NCBI RefSeq assembly: GCF_000429605.1
Contig: NZ_AUCE01000013.1
Span: forward strand, 1-64,000
Reading direction: 5' to 3'
DNA from: Azonexus hydrophilus DSM 23864
GTDB lineage: Bacteria > Pseudomonadota > Gammaproteobacteria > Burkholderiales > Rhodocyclaceae
Length of the DNA: 64,000 nucleotides
In this document: in pieces, positions 17,790 to 25,642 of the stretch
Numbering within the stretch: position 1 is the stretch's first letter
Layout: each line of letters starts with the position of its first letter
Position numbers and translations under genes: made by a program
The notes under the pieces: model-generated
What the model saw: only the letters and a program-made list of their open reading frames with translations
The model's database searches: none
What the model was told of the DNA's origin: nothing

Positions 17790-19470
17790 GGATGCGGGTT
17801 ATATCGATTTCCAGGCGTTCGGACTAAGCGCCGAGGATCTGGTGTCGCTGTCCGGGCTGGCCGACATCTGGCGCATGGCGGTCCGGGAAATGCGGCCGGC
17901 CGTGGCCGACGATGCCGTCCTGCTCGCCTTTCTCGAACTGAGCGAGAACCTGCCGGTATCGCTGGCCGATCCGCTGTGGCAGCAGGCTTGGGTGCGTGAC
18001 TGGCATGGTCTGCAAGGGCGCGGTTATGCGCTGGTCGAGATACTTCACCTGTTCTTCGCCTTTGTCGCGCGTTGTGAAGACGAGTTGCTGGGCGAGCGGG
18101 AAAGTGTCGGTCGGGTCGTGCTGGCCCTGTTTGCCTGCTTGCGGCGGGCGGTCATTGCCGCCGTCAGTTGTGCCATCGAGTTGGGCGAGGAAGCGCGCAT
18201 GGACGCCGCCGGCATCCCGGGCGAGCTGGCCGCCCTGCGCTATTTGCGTGAACTGCAGGGGGCGGACCGTCAGGTCGGCCTGTTGTCGATTTCAGTGGTC
18301 AATCGCGATTCCTTCAATTACCTGGCGGCCAACGACCTGCAGCGCTTGCCGTCAATGCTGGCGGCGCGGATCGCCGACCGCCTGCGGGTCGAAGACAAGG
18401 TGTTCGCCGGGCGCGAGGGCGAATGGCTGGTCGTCCTGCCGGATGTCCACAGTCTGTCCCAGCCGGCGCTGGCGGCTGCCCATATCGGGCAGATGTTCAC
18501 CGAGCCGGTCAGTCTGTTCAGCGGGGCGAGCATCATGGTGCGTGCCACCATCGGCGCCGCCATGCTCCCCGAGCATGCGCTCGATCCCGAAGGGGCGCTG
18601 CACGCCGCCCGCCTGGCGCGCTGGGCGGCTGGCAGCCGGCAGCAATCGTTTGCCTGGTTCGAGACCAGCCTCGGTGAGGACTGGCAGTTACGTTACCGCC
18701 AGGTCGATGCCTTGCATCAGGCGCTGCAGCAGGACGCGCTGACCCTCTATCTCCAGCCCCAGGTCGACTTGCAGAACGGGCGATGTACGGGAGCGGAATT
18801 GCTGCTGCGCTGGCGTGGCAGCGATGGTGCCTGGGTAGCGCCGCCGGCGGCGATCCGGATGATCGAGGAAAACGGCTGGCGGACCTTGTATACCGACTGG
18901 CTGCTGCGTGCCGCCATGCGTATTGCCAGTGAACTCGAAGCCGCCGGCGTGAACATCAGCCTGTCGGTCAACCTGACGGTCGGCGACATGGGCGACGAGG
19001 ATTTGCCGGAATTGCTGGGGCAATGCCTGGAAACCTGGAAGCTGCCCGGTCAACGCTTCACCTTCGAACTGACCGAATCGGCCTTGCTGCTCGAGCGCGA
19101 AAAGGGGCTGGCGATCATGAACCGCATCCGGGCGCTCGGTTGCCGCCTGGCGCTCGACGACTTTGGCACCGGCTATTCGTCGCTGAGCTATCTGGTCAGC
19201 TTGCCGATGAACGAGATCAAGATCGACCAGTCATTCATTGAGGCCATGCTCAATTCGGCCGACAGCCTGCGCGTGGTCAGTACCATCGTCGATCTGGCGC
19301 GCGACCTGGGCATGGTGCCGCTGGCCGAAGGCGTCGAGGATGAAAACCAGCGCAACCAGTTACTGGCCCTTGGCTGCAAGGCCGCACAGGGCTATCTTTA
19401 CGGACAGGCGATGCCGCTGGCTGAATTCATCGACTGGTACCGGACGCAGGGGGAAAAGGGATGTCATTGA
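17770..19470 (+). CDS. Degenerate GGDEF plus EAL domain protein
   Basis: A 566-residue protein without membrane segments. An N-terminal alpha-helical region (~1-165) is followed by a GGDEF-like domain (~170-300) whose signature is degenerate (REGEW in place of GGDEF), so cyclase activity is unlikely. The EAL domain (~320-560) retains AELLLRW, the Asp pair in DDFGTGYSSL, KIDQSFI, AEGVE and QGYLYG, so c-di-GMP phosphodiesterase activity is plausible. The start MTTISDKD at 17770 overlaps the HD-GYP gene by 20 bp; an earlier ATG at 17734 is possible. It overlaps the SPFH gene by 10 bp. Confidence 0.88.
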   Translation: MTTISDKDAGYIDFQAFGLSAEDLVSLSGLADIWRMAVREMRPAVADDAVLLAFLELSENLPVSLADPLWQQAWVRDWHGLQGRGYALVEILHLFFAFVARCEDELLGERESVGRVVLALFACLRRAVIAAVSCAIELGEEARMDAAGIPGELAALRYLRELQGADRQVGLLSISVVNRDSFNYLAANDLQRLPSMLAARIADRLRVEDKVFAGREGEWLVVLPDVHSLSQPALAAAHIGQMFTEPVSLFSGASIMVRATIGAAMLPEHALDPEGALHAARLARWAAGSRQQSFAWFETSLGEDWQLRYRQVDALHQALQQDALTLYLQPQVDLQNGRCTGAELLLRWRGSDGAWVAPPAAIRMIEENGWRTLYTDWLLRAAMRIASELEAAGVNISLSVNLTVGDMGDEDLPELLGQCLETWKLPGQRFTFELTESALLLEREKGLAIMNRIRALGCRLALDDFGTGYSSLSYLVSLPMNEIKIDQSFIEAMLNSADSLRVVSTIVDLARDLGMVPLAEGVEDENQRNQLLALGCKAAQGYLYGQAMPLAEFIDWYRTQGEKGCH

Positions 19471-20444
19471 CCGGATTCATCAAGAAGCAGTTCATCGATA
19501 TCCTCGAATGGACCGAGAGTGACGACGGTACGCTGGCCTGGCGCTACCCAATGCGCGACAACGAAATCCAGAACGGCGCCAGCCTGACGGTACGTGAGTC
19601 GCAACTCGCGCTGTTTGTCGACGAGGGGCAGGTGGCCGATGTCTTCGGTCCCGGCCGCCATCGCCTGAGTACGGCCACCCTGCCGTTGCTGACCAACCTG
19701 CGCCACTGGGACAAGCTGTTCGCCTCGCCGTTCAAGAGCGATGTCTATTTCTTCTCGACCCGTCTGCAACTCGACCGGACCTGGGGCACGGCAACGCCCA
19801 TCGTCATCCGCGATGCCGAGTTTGGCGCCGTTCGCCTGCGCGCCTATGGCATCTACGCCTACCGGCTGAGCGATCCGCTGCGTTTCCACCAGAAGGTGTC
19901 GGGTACGCGCGAGCATTACGGCCGGGACGATCTCGAAGGTCAGTTGCGCAATACGCTGGTTGCCGGGCTGACGACCCTGTTTGCCGAATCGGGCATTCCC
20001 TTCCTCGATCTGGCGGCCAACCAGGATGCACTCGCCAAGGCGATGCGCGAGCGGGCCGCGCCGATGTTTGCCGAACTCGGGTTGGAACTCGAGTCCCTGG
20101 TCGTGCAGAACTTTTCCCTGCCCGACGAGTTGCAGAAAACCCTGGATCAGCGCATCAGCATGGGCATGCTTGGCGACCTGCAGCGCTACACCCAATACCA
20201 GGTGGCCAGCAGCATTCCCGATGCCGCCCGCAACGAAGGCGGGCTGGCCGCGCTGGGGGCGGGTTTCGGTTTCGGCCAGATGATCGGTCAGAGCGTCGGT
20301 GGCGCAACAGCGCCGGCCGCTGCCGCGGGCGCTGACGAAATCGTGGCGACGCTGGAAAAGCTGCACGCCCTGGTCGGCAAGGGCGTGCTGAGTCAGGCCG
20401 AGTTCGACGCCAAGAAGGAAGAACTGCTGAAGAAACTCGGCTGA
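19461..20444 (+). CDS. SPFH-domain protein with C-terminal SHOCT domain
   Basis: A 327-residue protein of the family often labelled 'virion core protein'/YdjI-like. An SPFH fold spans about 25-245. A Gly/Ala-rich linker (~255-285) follows, then a C-terminal SHOCT-type helix pair with GVLSQAEFDAKKEELL. There is no clear transmembrane segment. SPFH proteins oligomerise at membranes; the role here is unknown. It is coupled by a 10-bp overlap to the EAL gene, which suggests a link to c-di-GMP or membrane stress. Confidence 0.82.
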   Translation: MSLTGFIKKQFIDILEWTESDDGTLAWRYPMRDNEIQNGASLTVRESQLALFVDEGQVADVFGPGRHRLSTATLPLLTNLRHWDKLFASPFKSDVYFFSTRLQLDRTWGTATPIVIRDAEFGAVRLRAYGIYAYRLSDPLRFHQKVSGTREHYGRDDLEGQLRNTLVAGLTTLFAESGIPFLDLAANQDALAKAMRERAAPMFAELGLELESLVVQNFSLPDELQKTLDQRISMGMLGDLQRYTQYQVASSIPDAARNEGGLAALGAGFGFGQMIGQSVGGATAPAAAAGADEIVATLEKLHALVGKGVLSQAEFDAKKEELLKKLG

Positions 20445-20445
20445 G

Positions 20446-20465
20446 CCGGGATCGGGCGATCCCGG
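20446..20465. terminator. Hairpin between convergent genes
   Basis: CCGGGATC (20446-20453), GGGC loop, GATCCCGG (20458-20465) is a perfect 8-bp stem in the 28-bp gap between the SPFH gene and convergent gabD. There is no T-run, so termination strength is uncertain. Confidence 0.5.
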
Positions 20466-20472
20466 TCAGCGT

Positions 20473-21924
20473 TCAGCGGACGTCGAAGCAGAGGTATTTC
20501 ACTTCCAGGTATTCCTCGATGCCGTACTTCGAGCCTTCGCGGCCGACGCCCGATTGCTTGATGCCGCCGAAGGGCGCGACCTCGTTCGAGATCATTCCGG
20601 TGTTGACGCCGACCATGCCGTATTCGAGCGCTTCGCCGACGCGCCAGCTGCGGCCGATGTCGCGGGTGAAGAAATAGGCGGCCAGACCGAATTCGGTATC
20701 GTTGGCCATGGCCACGGCTTCTTCCTCGGTCTCGAAGCGGAACAGCGGGGCCAGCGGGCCGAAGGTTTCCTCGCGGGCGACCAGCATGTCGCGGCTGACG
20801 TCGGCCAGCACGGTCGGCTGGAAGAAGTTGCCGCCGCGCTCGTGGCGGGCGCCGCCGCAGAGCACGCGGGCGCCCTTGGCGAGTGCATCGGTGACGTGGG
20901 CTTCGACCTTGGCCAGGCCGGCGGCGTTGATCAGCGGTCCCTGGGCGACGCCGCTCTCGGTGCCGGCGCCGACTTTCAGCGTCCGGCTGCGTTCGGCCAG
21001 CTTGCGGGCGAATTCCTCGTAGATGCCCGATTGCACCAGGAAGCGGTTGGCGCAGACGCAGGTCTGGCCGGTATTGCGGTACTTGGCGGCAATCGCGCCG
21101 TCGACGGCGGCATCGACATCGGCGTCGTCGAAGACGATGAAGGGAGCGTTGCCGCCCAGCTCCAGCGACAGTTTCTTGATGGTCGGTGCGCACTGGGCCA
21201 TCAGCAGGCGGCCGACGGCGGTCGAGCCGGTAAACGACAGCTTGCGGACGATCGGGCTGGCGCACAGTTCATTGCCGATGGCTGCCGGATTGCCGGTGAC
21301 CACGTTGAACACGCCGGCCGGGAAGCCGGCCTGTTCGGCCAGAACGGCCAGCGCCAGGGCGGTCAGCGGCGTCGACTCGGCCGGTTTGACGACGACCGTG
21401 CAGCCGGCGGCCAGGGCCGGCGCCACCTTGCGGGTGATCATCGCCAGCGGGAAATTCCACGGAGTGATCGCGGCACAGACGCCGACCGGTTGCTTGACCA
21501 CCAGCAGGCGGGTGTTAGACGCCGGGCTGGGAATGCTCTCGCCGTAGGTGCGCTTGGCCTCCTCGGCAAACCATTCGACGAAGGACGCGCCATAAATGGC
21601 CTCGCCCTTGGCTTCGGCCAGCGGTTTGCCGCCTTCGGCGGTGATCAGGGTGGCGAGGTCGTCGGCATGGTCGAGGATCAGCTTGTTCCAGGCCTGCAGC
21701 AACTGCGCCCGGCGGCGTGCCGTGAGCGCCCGCCAGGCCGGCAGGGCGGCGTCGGCCGCGGCGATGGCGCGCTGCGTTTCGGCGGCGCCGCAGCGGGGCA
21801 CGCGGCCGATCTCCCGGCCGTCCGCCGGATCGACAACGGTCAGGGTCTGGCCGTCGTCGGCAGGGATCCATTGCCCGCCGATCAGGTTGGTCGCACGGAG
21901 TAGATTCATGTTCTGCAAGTTCAT
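20473..21924 (-). CDS. gabD: NAD(P)-dependent succinate-semialdehyde dehydrogenase
   Basis: A 483-residue aldehyde dehydrogenase of GabD length. Seen are PWNFPLAMITRK (~152), KPAESTPL, FTGSTAVG (cofactor loop), the catalytic ELGGNAPFIV (Glu) and the nucleophile region NTGQTCVCANR (Cys). The C-terminal PFGGIKQSGVGREGS pattern is typical of succinate-semialdehyde dehydrogenases, but related semialdehyde substrates are possible. No gabT is adjacent. An alternative Met lies five residues downstream. It diverges from the NlpC/P60 gene across a palindrome. Confidence 0.88.
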   Translation of the reverse strand: MNLQNMNLLRATNLIGGQWIPADDGQTLTVVDPADGREIGRVPRCGAAETQRAIAAADAALPAWRALTARRRAQLLQAWNKLILDHADDLATLITAEGGKPLAEAKGEAIYGASFVEWFAEEAKRTYGESIPSPASNTRLLVVKQPVGVCAAITPWNFPLAMITRKVAPALAAGCTVVVKPAESTPLTALALAVLAEQAGFPAGVFNVVTGNPAAIGNELCASPIVRKLSFTGSTAVGRLLMAQCAPTIKKLSLELGGNAPFIVFDDADVDAAVDGAIAAKYRNTGQTCVCANRFLVQSGIYEEFARKLAERSRTLKVGAGTESGVAQGPLINAAGLAKVEAHVTDALAKGARVLCGGARHERGGNFFQPTVLADVSRDMLVAREETFGPLAPLFRFETEEEAVAMANDTEFGLAAYFFTRDIGRSWRVGEALEYGMVGVNTGMISNEVAPFGGIKQSGVGREGSKYGIEEYLEVKYLCFDVR

Positions 21925-21951
21925 GGGCTTGAAAAATCCTGTAAAAACGTT

Positions 21952-21967
21952 AAGTTATAAATAACTT
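21952..21967. promoter_or_regulatory. 16-bp palindrome in the gabD/NlpC divergent promoter
   Basis: AAGTTAT-AA-ATAACTT is a perfect AT-rich dyad in the 49-bp gap between the divergent gabD and NlpC/P60 genes. It may be an operator or simply a promoter -10 region (TTATAA lies within it). No regulator can be assigned. Confidence 0.35.
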
Positions 21968-21973
21968 CAAGAA

Positions 21974-22486
21974 ATGACCTTAATAATGCGCCAGTCCCTT
22001 TCCTGCCTGCTGCTGATCTCCGCGCTACTCCTGAGCGCCTGCGGCAGCCCGCTGCCGCGCAGCGCCGACGGCAGGGGAACTATAACCCAGCCGCCCCGGG
22101 CGGTCAGCGGCGAGGCCGCCGAGGTGGTGATGTACGCGATGTCCTTGATCGATACCGGCTACCGCTTCGGCGGCAAGAATCCCGAAGCTGGCCTCGACTG
22201 CAGCGGCATGGTCAGCTACATCTTCGACCAGGCCACCGGGCGCCGGGTTCAGGGCAGTGCCGCCGACATCGCCCGCCAGGGGCGGCCGGTACCGCGCGAG
22301 CAATTGCGTCCGGGTGATCTGGTCTTCTTCAATACGATGAACCGGCCGTTTTCCCACGTCGGCCTGTACATCGGCGACGGCCGCTTCATCCACGCGCCCT
22401 CGACCAATGGCCGGGTGCGCATCGAAAACATGAGCAGCAGCTATTTCGCACAACGCTACGAGGCGGCGCGGACGCTGCTCGATTGA
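21974..22486 (+). CDS. NlpC/P60-family lipoprotein endopeptidase
   Basis: A 170-residue lipoprotein. The signal peptide ends in the lipobox LLSAC (Cys near 23). The NlpC/P60 domain follows (~48-168), with the catalytic cysteine in LDCSGMVSY and histidine in FSHVGLYIGDG. Such enzymes (Spr/MepS type) cut peptidoglycan cross-links or stem peptides. An alternative Met four residues in (21986) gives an equally good signal peptide. It ends flush against the convergent HDOD gene. Confidence 0.88.
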   Translation: MTLIMRQSLSCLLLISALLLSACGSPLPRSADGRGTITQPPRAVSGEAAEVVMYAMSLIDTGYRFGGKNPEAGLDCSGMVSYIFDQATGRRVQGSAADIARQGRPVPREQLRPGDLVFFNTMNRPFSHVGLYIGDGRFIHAPSTNGRVRIENMSSSYFAQRYEAARTLLD

Positions 22487-23377
22487 TCAGGCCAGGCTGG
22501 CGTCCTCGATGGCGGCATTGACCTGCTGGCGAAGACGGTCGAGGTCGTCCGGTGAAATTCCCAGATAGTCGATTGCCCGTTCGAACAACGCGCTGCCGAC
22601 CTCGAGGTCTTCCCCTTGCTGGATTTCCGCCAGCAGGTGCTCGGCCACCTGGGTCACCGCGATGAACGACAGCGCGCCGCCGGGCAGGGTGCGATCCGGC
22701 AGATCGTAGGCATCCGGTTCGTGATGGAAACGGATGGCCTGCCCGAGAATCGGCGGCAATCCCCAGTTGCGGACCAGCAGCGAGCCGACGATCGGGTGTG
22801 TGCAGGGGAAGAACTGGGCTTCTGCCTGTTCCAGCAGCATGCCTTCCCGCTCGCATTTCTCGAGCACTTCGCCGTAATTGGGGAAGCGCTTCATCATCAG
22901 CGGAATCGCCGCATCGTGGAACAGCGTGTAGGTGTAAGCGGCATCCGGTGAAATCCCGTACAGCCGGCGGGCGATCAGGCTGGCGGCCAGGGCCATCATG
23001 CTGGTGCGCCGCCAGAACTGCTCCAGCCAGGCCGCCGGTAGCCCGGTGATGCTGGCGCGCAGGGACGAAGCCACCACGACGCAGACAATATTTTTCGTCC
23101 CCAGGCGCTCGACAGCATTGCGCACGCTGGAAACCGCCCGGCCGCTGCCATACAGCGGCGAATTGGCCAGCTTCAGCGCCGCCGCCGACATCCCGGGGTC
23201 GGCGGTGATGATGTCGGCCAGGCGGCGGATATCCGGTTCATCCTTCTGCGCTTCACTCATCGCCTCGGTCAGGACGCCGGGGCAAACCGGGATATCGACC
23301 GAAGCCATGACCTTGTTCAGGTCGTCATGACTGAGTTCATAAGTCTTGTTGTGTGCCATATGTTTTGTTTTTGTCAT
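22487..23377 (-). CDS. HDOD domain protein
   Basis: A 296-residue protein dominated by one HDOD domain (about 25-235). PVCPGVLTEAMSEAQKD, ADPGMSAAALKLANSPLYG and the FHHEPDAYD region are characteristic. HDOD proteins are non-catalytic relatives of HD phosphohydrolases and act in signalling. A second start at Met7 is possible. It stands alone, convergent with the NlpC gene and divergent from tRNA-Arg. Confidence 0.85.
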   Translation of the reverse strand: MTKTKHMAHNKTYELSHDDLNKVMASVDIPVCPGVLTEAMSEAQKDEPDIRRLADIITADPGMSAAALKLANSPLYGSGRAVSSVRNAVERLGTKNIVCVVVASSLRASITGLPAAWLEQFWRRTSMMALAASLIARRLYGISPDAAYTYTLFHDAAIPLMMKRFPNYGEVLEKCEREGMLLEQAEAQFFPCTHPIVGSLLVRNWGLPPILGQAIRFHHEPDAYDLPDRTLPGGALSFIAVTQVAEHLLAEIQQGEDLEVGSALFERAIDYLGISPDDLDRLRQQVNAAIEDASLA

Positions 23378-23415
23378 TTAAGATATTTACCAACAGCATA
23401 TTCGATCATCCGCCA

Positions 23416-23445
23416 TGGACGCAAGGGGGGACTAAGGAGTAGAAT
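23416..23445 (+). promoter_or_regulatory. Candidate tRNA-Arg promoter
   Basis: TGGACG (23416-23421) and TAGAAT (23440-23445) are 18 bp apart. Expected start near 23452 is 7 bp before the mature tRNA. Reasonable sigma-70 match; not unique. Confidence 0.45.
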
Positions 23446-23458
23446 CCGCACTCATTTT

Positions 23459-23535
23459 CCGCCCGTAGCTCAGCTGGATAGAGTACTGCCCTCCGAAGGC
23501 AGGGGTCGTGCGTTCGAATCGCGCCGGGCGGGCCA
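23459..23535 (+). tRNA. tRNA-Arg (anticodon CCG)
   Basis: A 77-nt cloverleaf with a perfect 7-bp acceptor stem (CCGCCCG with CGGGCGG), D arm GCTC...GAGT, anticodon stem CTGCC/GGCAG with loop CTCCGAA, T arm with loop TTCGAAT, discriminator G and encoded CCA. Anticodon CCG (23493-23495) reads the arginine codon CGG. Confidence 0.97.
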
Positions 23536-23548
23536 GTTGCATTAGAGT

Positions 23549-23580
23549 AAAGCCCTGATAGATCGGGGCTTTTTCTTTTT
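23549..23580 (+). terminator. Terminator after tRNA-Arg
   Basis: A short stem AAAGCCC...GGGGCTTT with a T-rich tail (TTTTTCTTTTT) begins 14 bp after the tRNA. Confidence 0.8.
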
Positions 23581-23599
23581 CTCTTCTCCTCGCTTTGGC

Positions 23600-23768
23600 C
23601 TACCCCCTTAGAGAGAGGCAGCTAATCCCTTTGGCGGATTGTTGCCGGAAGGCAGGGCTCCTACACTGCGTTTCAGGTTGTTCCAGACACAACCTGACCC
23701 CCTGATGATCGCTGACCCGATTGTCTTCAGGCCCCGCACAAACACCTCCCTGTGCGGGGTCTTTTTCT
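23600..23768 (+). ncRNA. Candidate small RNA between tRNA-Arg and norD
   Basis: The stretch has no plausible ORF but folds by eye into three hairpins: one around 23620-23645 (AATCC/GGATT core), a perfect 8-bp stem CAGGTTGT/ACAACCTG (23674-23681 with 23689-23696), and a 9-bp terminator stem with a T-run (23732-23768). The terminator points on the plus strand, away from norD, yet no plus-strand gene ends there and the tRNA already has its own terminator. No promoter is convincing. It could also be a degenerate repeat. Confidence 0.4.
23732..23768 (+). terminator. Strong plus-strand terminator
   Basis: CCCCGCACA (23732-23740) pairs with TGTGCGGGG (23751-23759) and is followed by CTTTTTCTTTTC. 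It faces the convergent norD, which ends at 23782. Confidence 0.88.
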
Positions 23769-23781
23769 TTTCTGGCTGGCT

Positions 23782-25641
23782 TCAGCGGGTCAGTTGTGCG
23801 TAGCAGAGCGGCAGGCGCGCCGGTAGTTCGACCGGGTTGCGGATGATGCTGTAGCCGCTGACGCCGAACAGGTGAGGCAGGTAACTGTTGCCGGTGCGGT
23901 CGATGGTCAGGCAGAACGGCACGATGCCCTGGTGTCGGGCTTCCTGGATGGCGGCACGGGTGTCCTCGATGCCGTAACGGCTGTCGTATTGATCGAGATC
24001 GTTGGGTTTGCCGTCGGAGAGGATGATCAGCACCTTGCGGCCGGCGGTTTCGTCGCCGAGCAACTGGCTGCTGCGTCGTATCGCCGCGCCCATGCGGGTG
24101 TAGAACCCGGGCTTGATCGCCTGGATGCGGCCGCGCGCGATGTCGCCGAAGCGTTCGCCGAAATCCTTCAGCCGATGAAAGCGTACCTGGCGCTTCACCG
24201 ACGAAAAGCCGCACATCGCGAAACGGTCGCCGGTGCCGCGCAGGGCCTCGCCGAACAGCAGCAGGGCGTCGCGGATCACGTCGATGACGCGGGCCTCGCT
24301 CGAGACAAAGGCGTCGGTCGACAGGGAGAGGTCGGCCAGGACCAGGCAGGCCAGATCGCGCTGCCGACGTTCGAGCGACTGAAACAGTTGCTCACCACCG
24401 TGGTAACCGCAGGCTCGGTCGGTGGTCGCGCGCAAAATGGCGTCGAGGTCGAGTTCGCAGCCGTCGGGCTGCCCCTTGAGCCAGCGGCGCTGCGGTTGCA
24501 GGGCGGCGAATTGCTGGTGCAGCCGCTTGGCGGTCCGCCGCAATTCGACGGGGAGCTTGCCGGCCGGCGCCTCGCGGGCCACGAGTTCCTGCAGGCGGAC
24601 ATGGTCGGCCACCAGCGTGCCCTTGCGGTAATCCCATTCGGGCAGGGGAATGCCTTCGCCCAGCGGCAGGTCGTCGGCGGCAGCCGAGGGCAGGTCGAGA
24701 TCGAAACGGACACGGGTGGCAATCCGTTCGCCGGCATCCGGTGTGGCCAGTGCCAGCTGTTCGAGGTTGCGGGCGGCGTCGGCGGCGTGCGGGTCGGGAT
24801 CGTCGTCGACGCTGCGGTTGATGCGCAGGAACTCGGCAACCGAAAGCAGGCTTTCGGCGCGGAAGAACATCAGCAGGCCGTTCTTTTCCGCCGGCGGCGT
24901 GATCCGCTCACCGCGATGGGCATCGTCGCCGGCATCCTGGCTGTTGCCGCCGTCACCGGGTGTCGTTGCGCGTGATCCGGGCGGGGCAGTTGGTGATTTT
25001 TCCAGCAGGTCGGCGTGCAGCCAGAGCAGTACCGGTTGGGCCGGTGGCTTGCCAGTTGGCACCGGCGGCAGGGAATCGATGCTGCCCGGTTGCTGCAAGG
25101 CCTGCCGGATCGCTGCCTCGCGCGCCGCTTCGGCAGGCGGCAGGCTGGCAAGCGGAGGGCGGCAGGGCAGGTAGGCCTCGACCAGCCGGTGGTAGCGGGT
25201 GTGCAGGCCGGGCCAGCGCTGAAGTGCGTGGCAGGTCGCCTGTTGCTGGCGCCGCACAAAGTGCGCATGGTCGCTCGGCACCTGTTCGGGCAGCGCATCG
25301 TGACTGGCGGCCAGCGCGGCCAGCCAGTAATAGAGGTCGCGGTTGAGTGCAGGCTCGGCAAAGGCGTCGATGGTCGGCGGCAGGCGCAGGGTGGCGTCAT
25401 CGCGCCGGGCCAGCGCGCCGCGCTCGTCACTGCCGGCCAGGCGGGCCAGCCAGTGCCGACGGTGGCCCAGGACATCGTTGGTGGCTGCCGCCACGCGCAG
25501 GCCGGGGTCGCCGCCGAGCGCGCGGAAGTAGATGGCCAGCGGCCGAGCCAGCGCTTTCAGTTCGACGGCGGCTTGCGGATGGTGCCCGCCGGCGGCGCGA
25601 GTGATCCAGCGATGCCAGACCTTGCCGACCCATTCTTCCAT
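23782..25641 (-). CDS. norD: Nitric oxide reductase activation protein NorD
   Basis: A 619-residue protein with a C-terminal von Willebrand A domain (~425-619); the MIDAS motif is DLSLSTD. NorD works with the AAA+ protein NorQ to assemble active NO reductase, probably inserting the non-haem iron of NorB. The start MEEWVGKVWHRW fits the family. A longer frame open to 26088 overlaps the polyferredoxin gene and encodes unrelated low-complexity sequence, so it is rejected. The start is 1 bp past the stop of the upstream gene, indicating translational coupling. Confidence 0.92.
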   Translation of the reverse strand: MEEWVGKVWHRWITRAAGGHHPQAAVELKALARPLAIYFRALGGDPGLRVAAATNDVLGHRRHWLARLAGSDERGALARRDDATLRLPPTIDAFAEPALNRDLYYWLAALAASHDALPEQVPSDHAHFVRRQQQATCHALQRWPGLHTRYHRLVEAYLPCRPPLASLPPAEAAREAAIRQALQQPGSIDSLPPVPTGKPPAQPVLLWLHADLLEKSPTAPPGSRATTPGDGGNSQDAGDDAHRGERITPPAEKNGLLMFFRAESLLSVAEFLRINRSVDDDPDPHAADAARNLEQLALATPDAGERIATRVRFDLDLPSAAADDLPLGEGIPLPEWDYRKGTLVADHVRLQELVAREAPAGKLPVELRRTAKRLHQQFAALQPQRRWLKGQPDGCELDLDAILRATTDRACGYHGGEQLFQSLERRQRDLACLVLADLSLSTDAFVSSEARVIDVIRDALLLFGEALRGTGDRFAMCGFSSVKRQVRFHRLKDFGERFGDIARGRIQAIKPGFYTRMGAAIRRSSQLLGDETAGRKVLIILSDGKPNDLDQYDSRYGIEDTRAAIQEARHQGIVPFCLTIDRTGNSYLPHLFGVSGYSIIRNPVELPARLPLCYAQLTR

Positions 25642-25642
25642 C

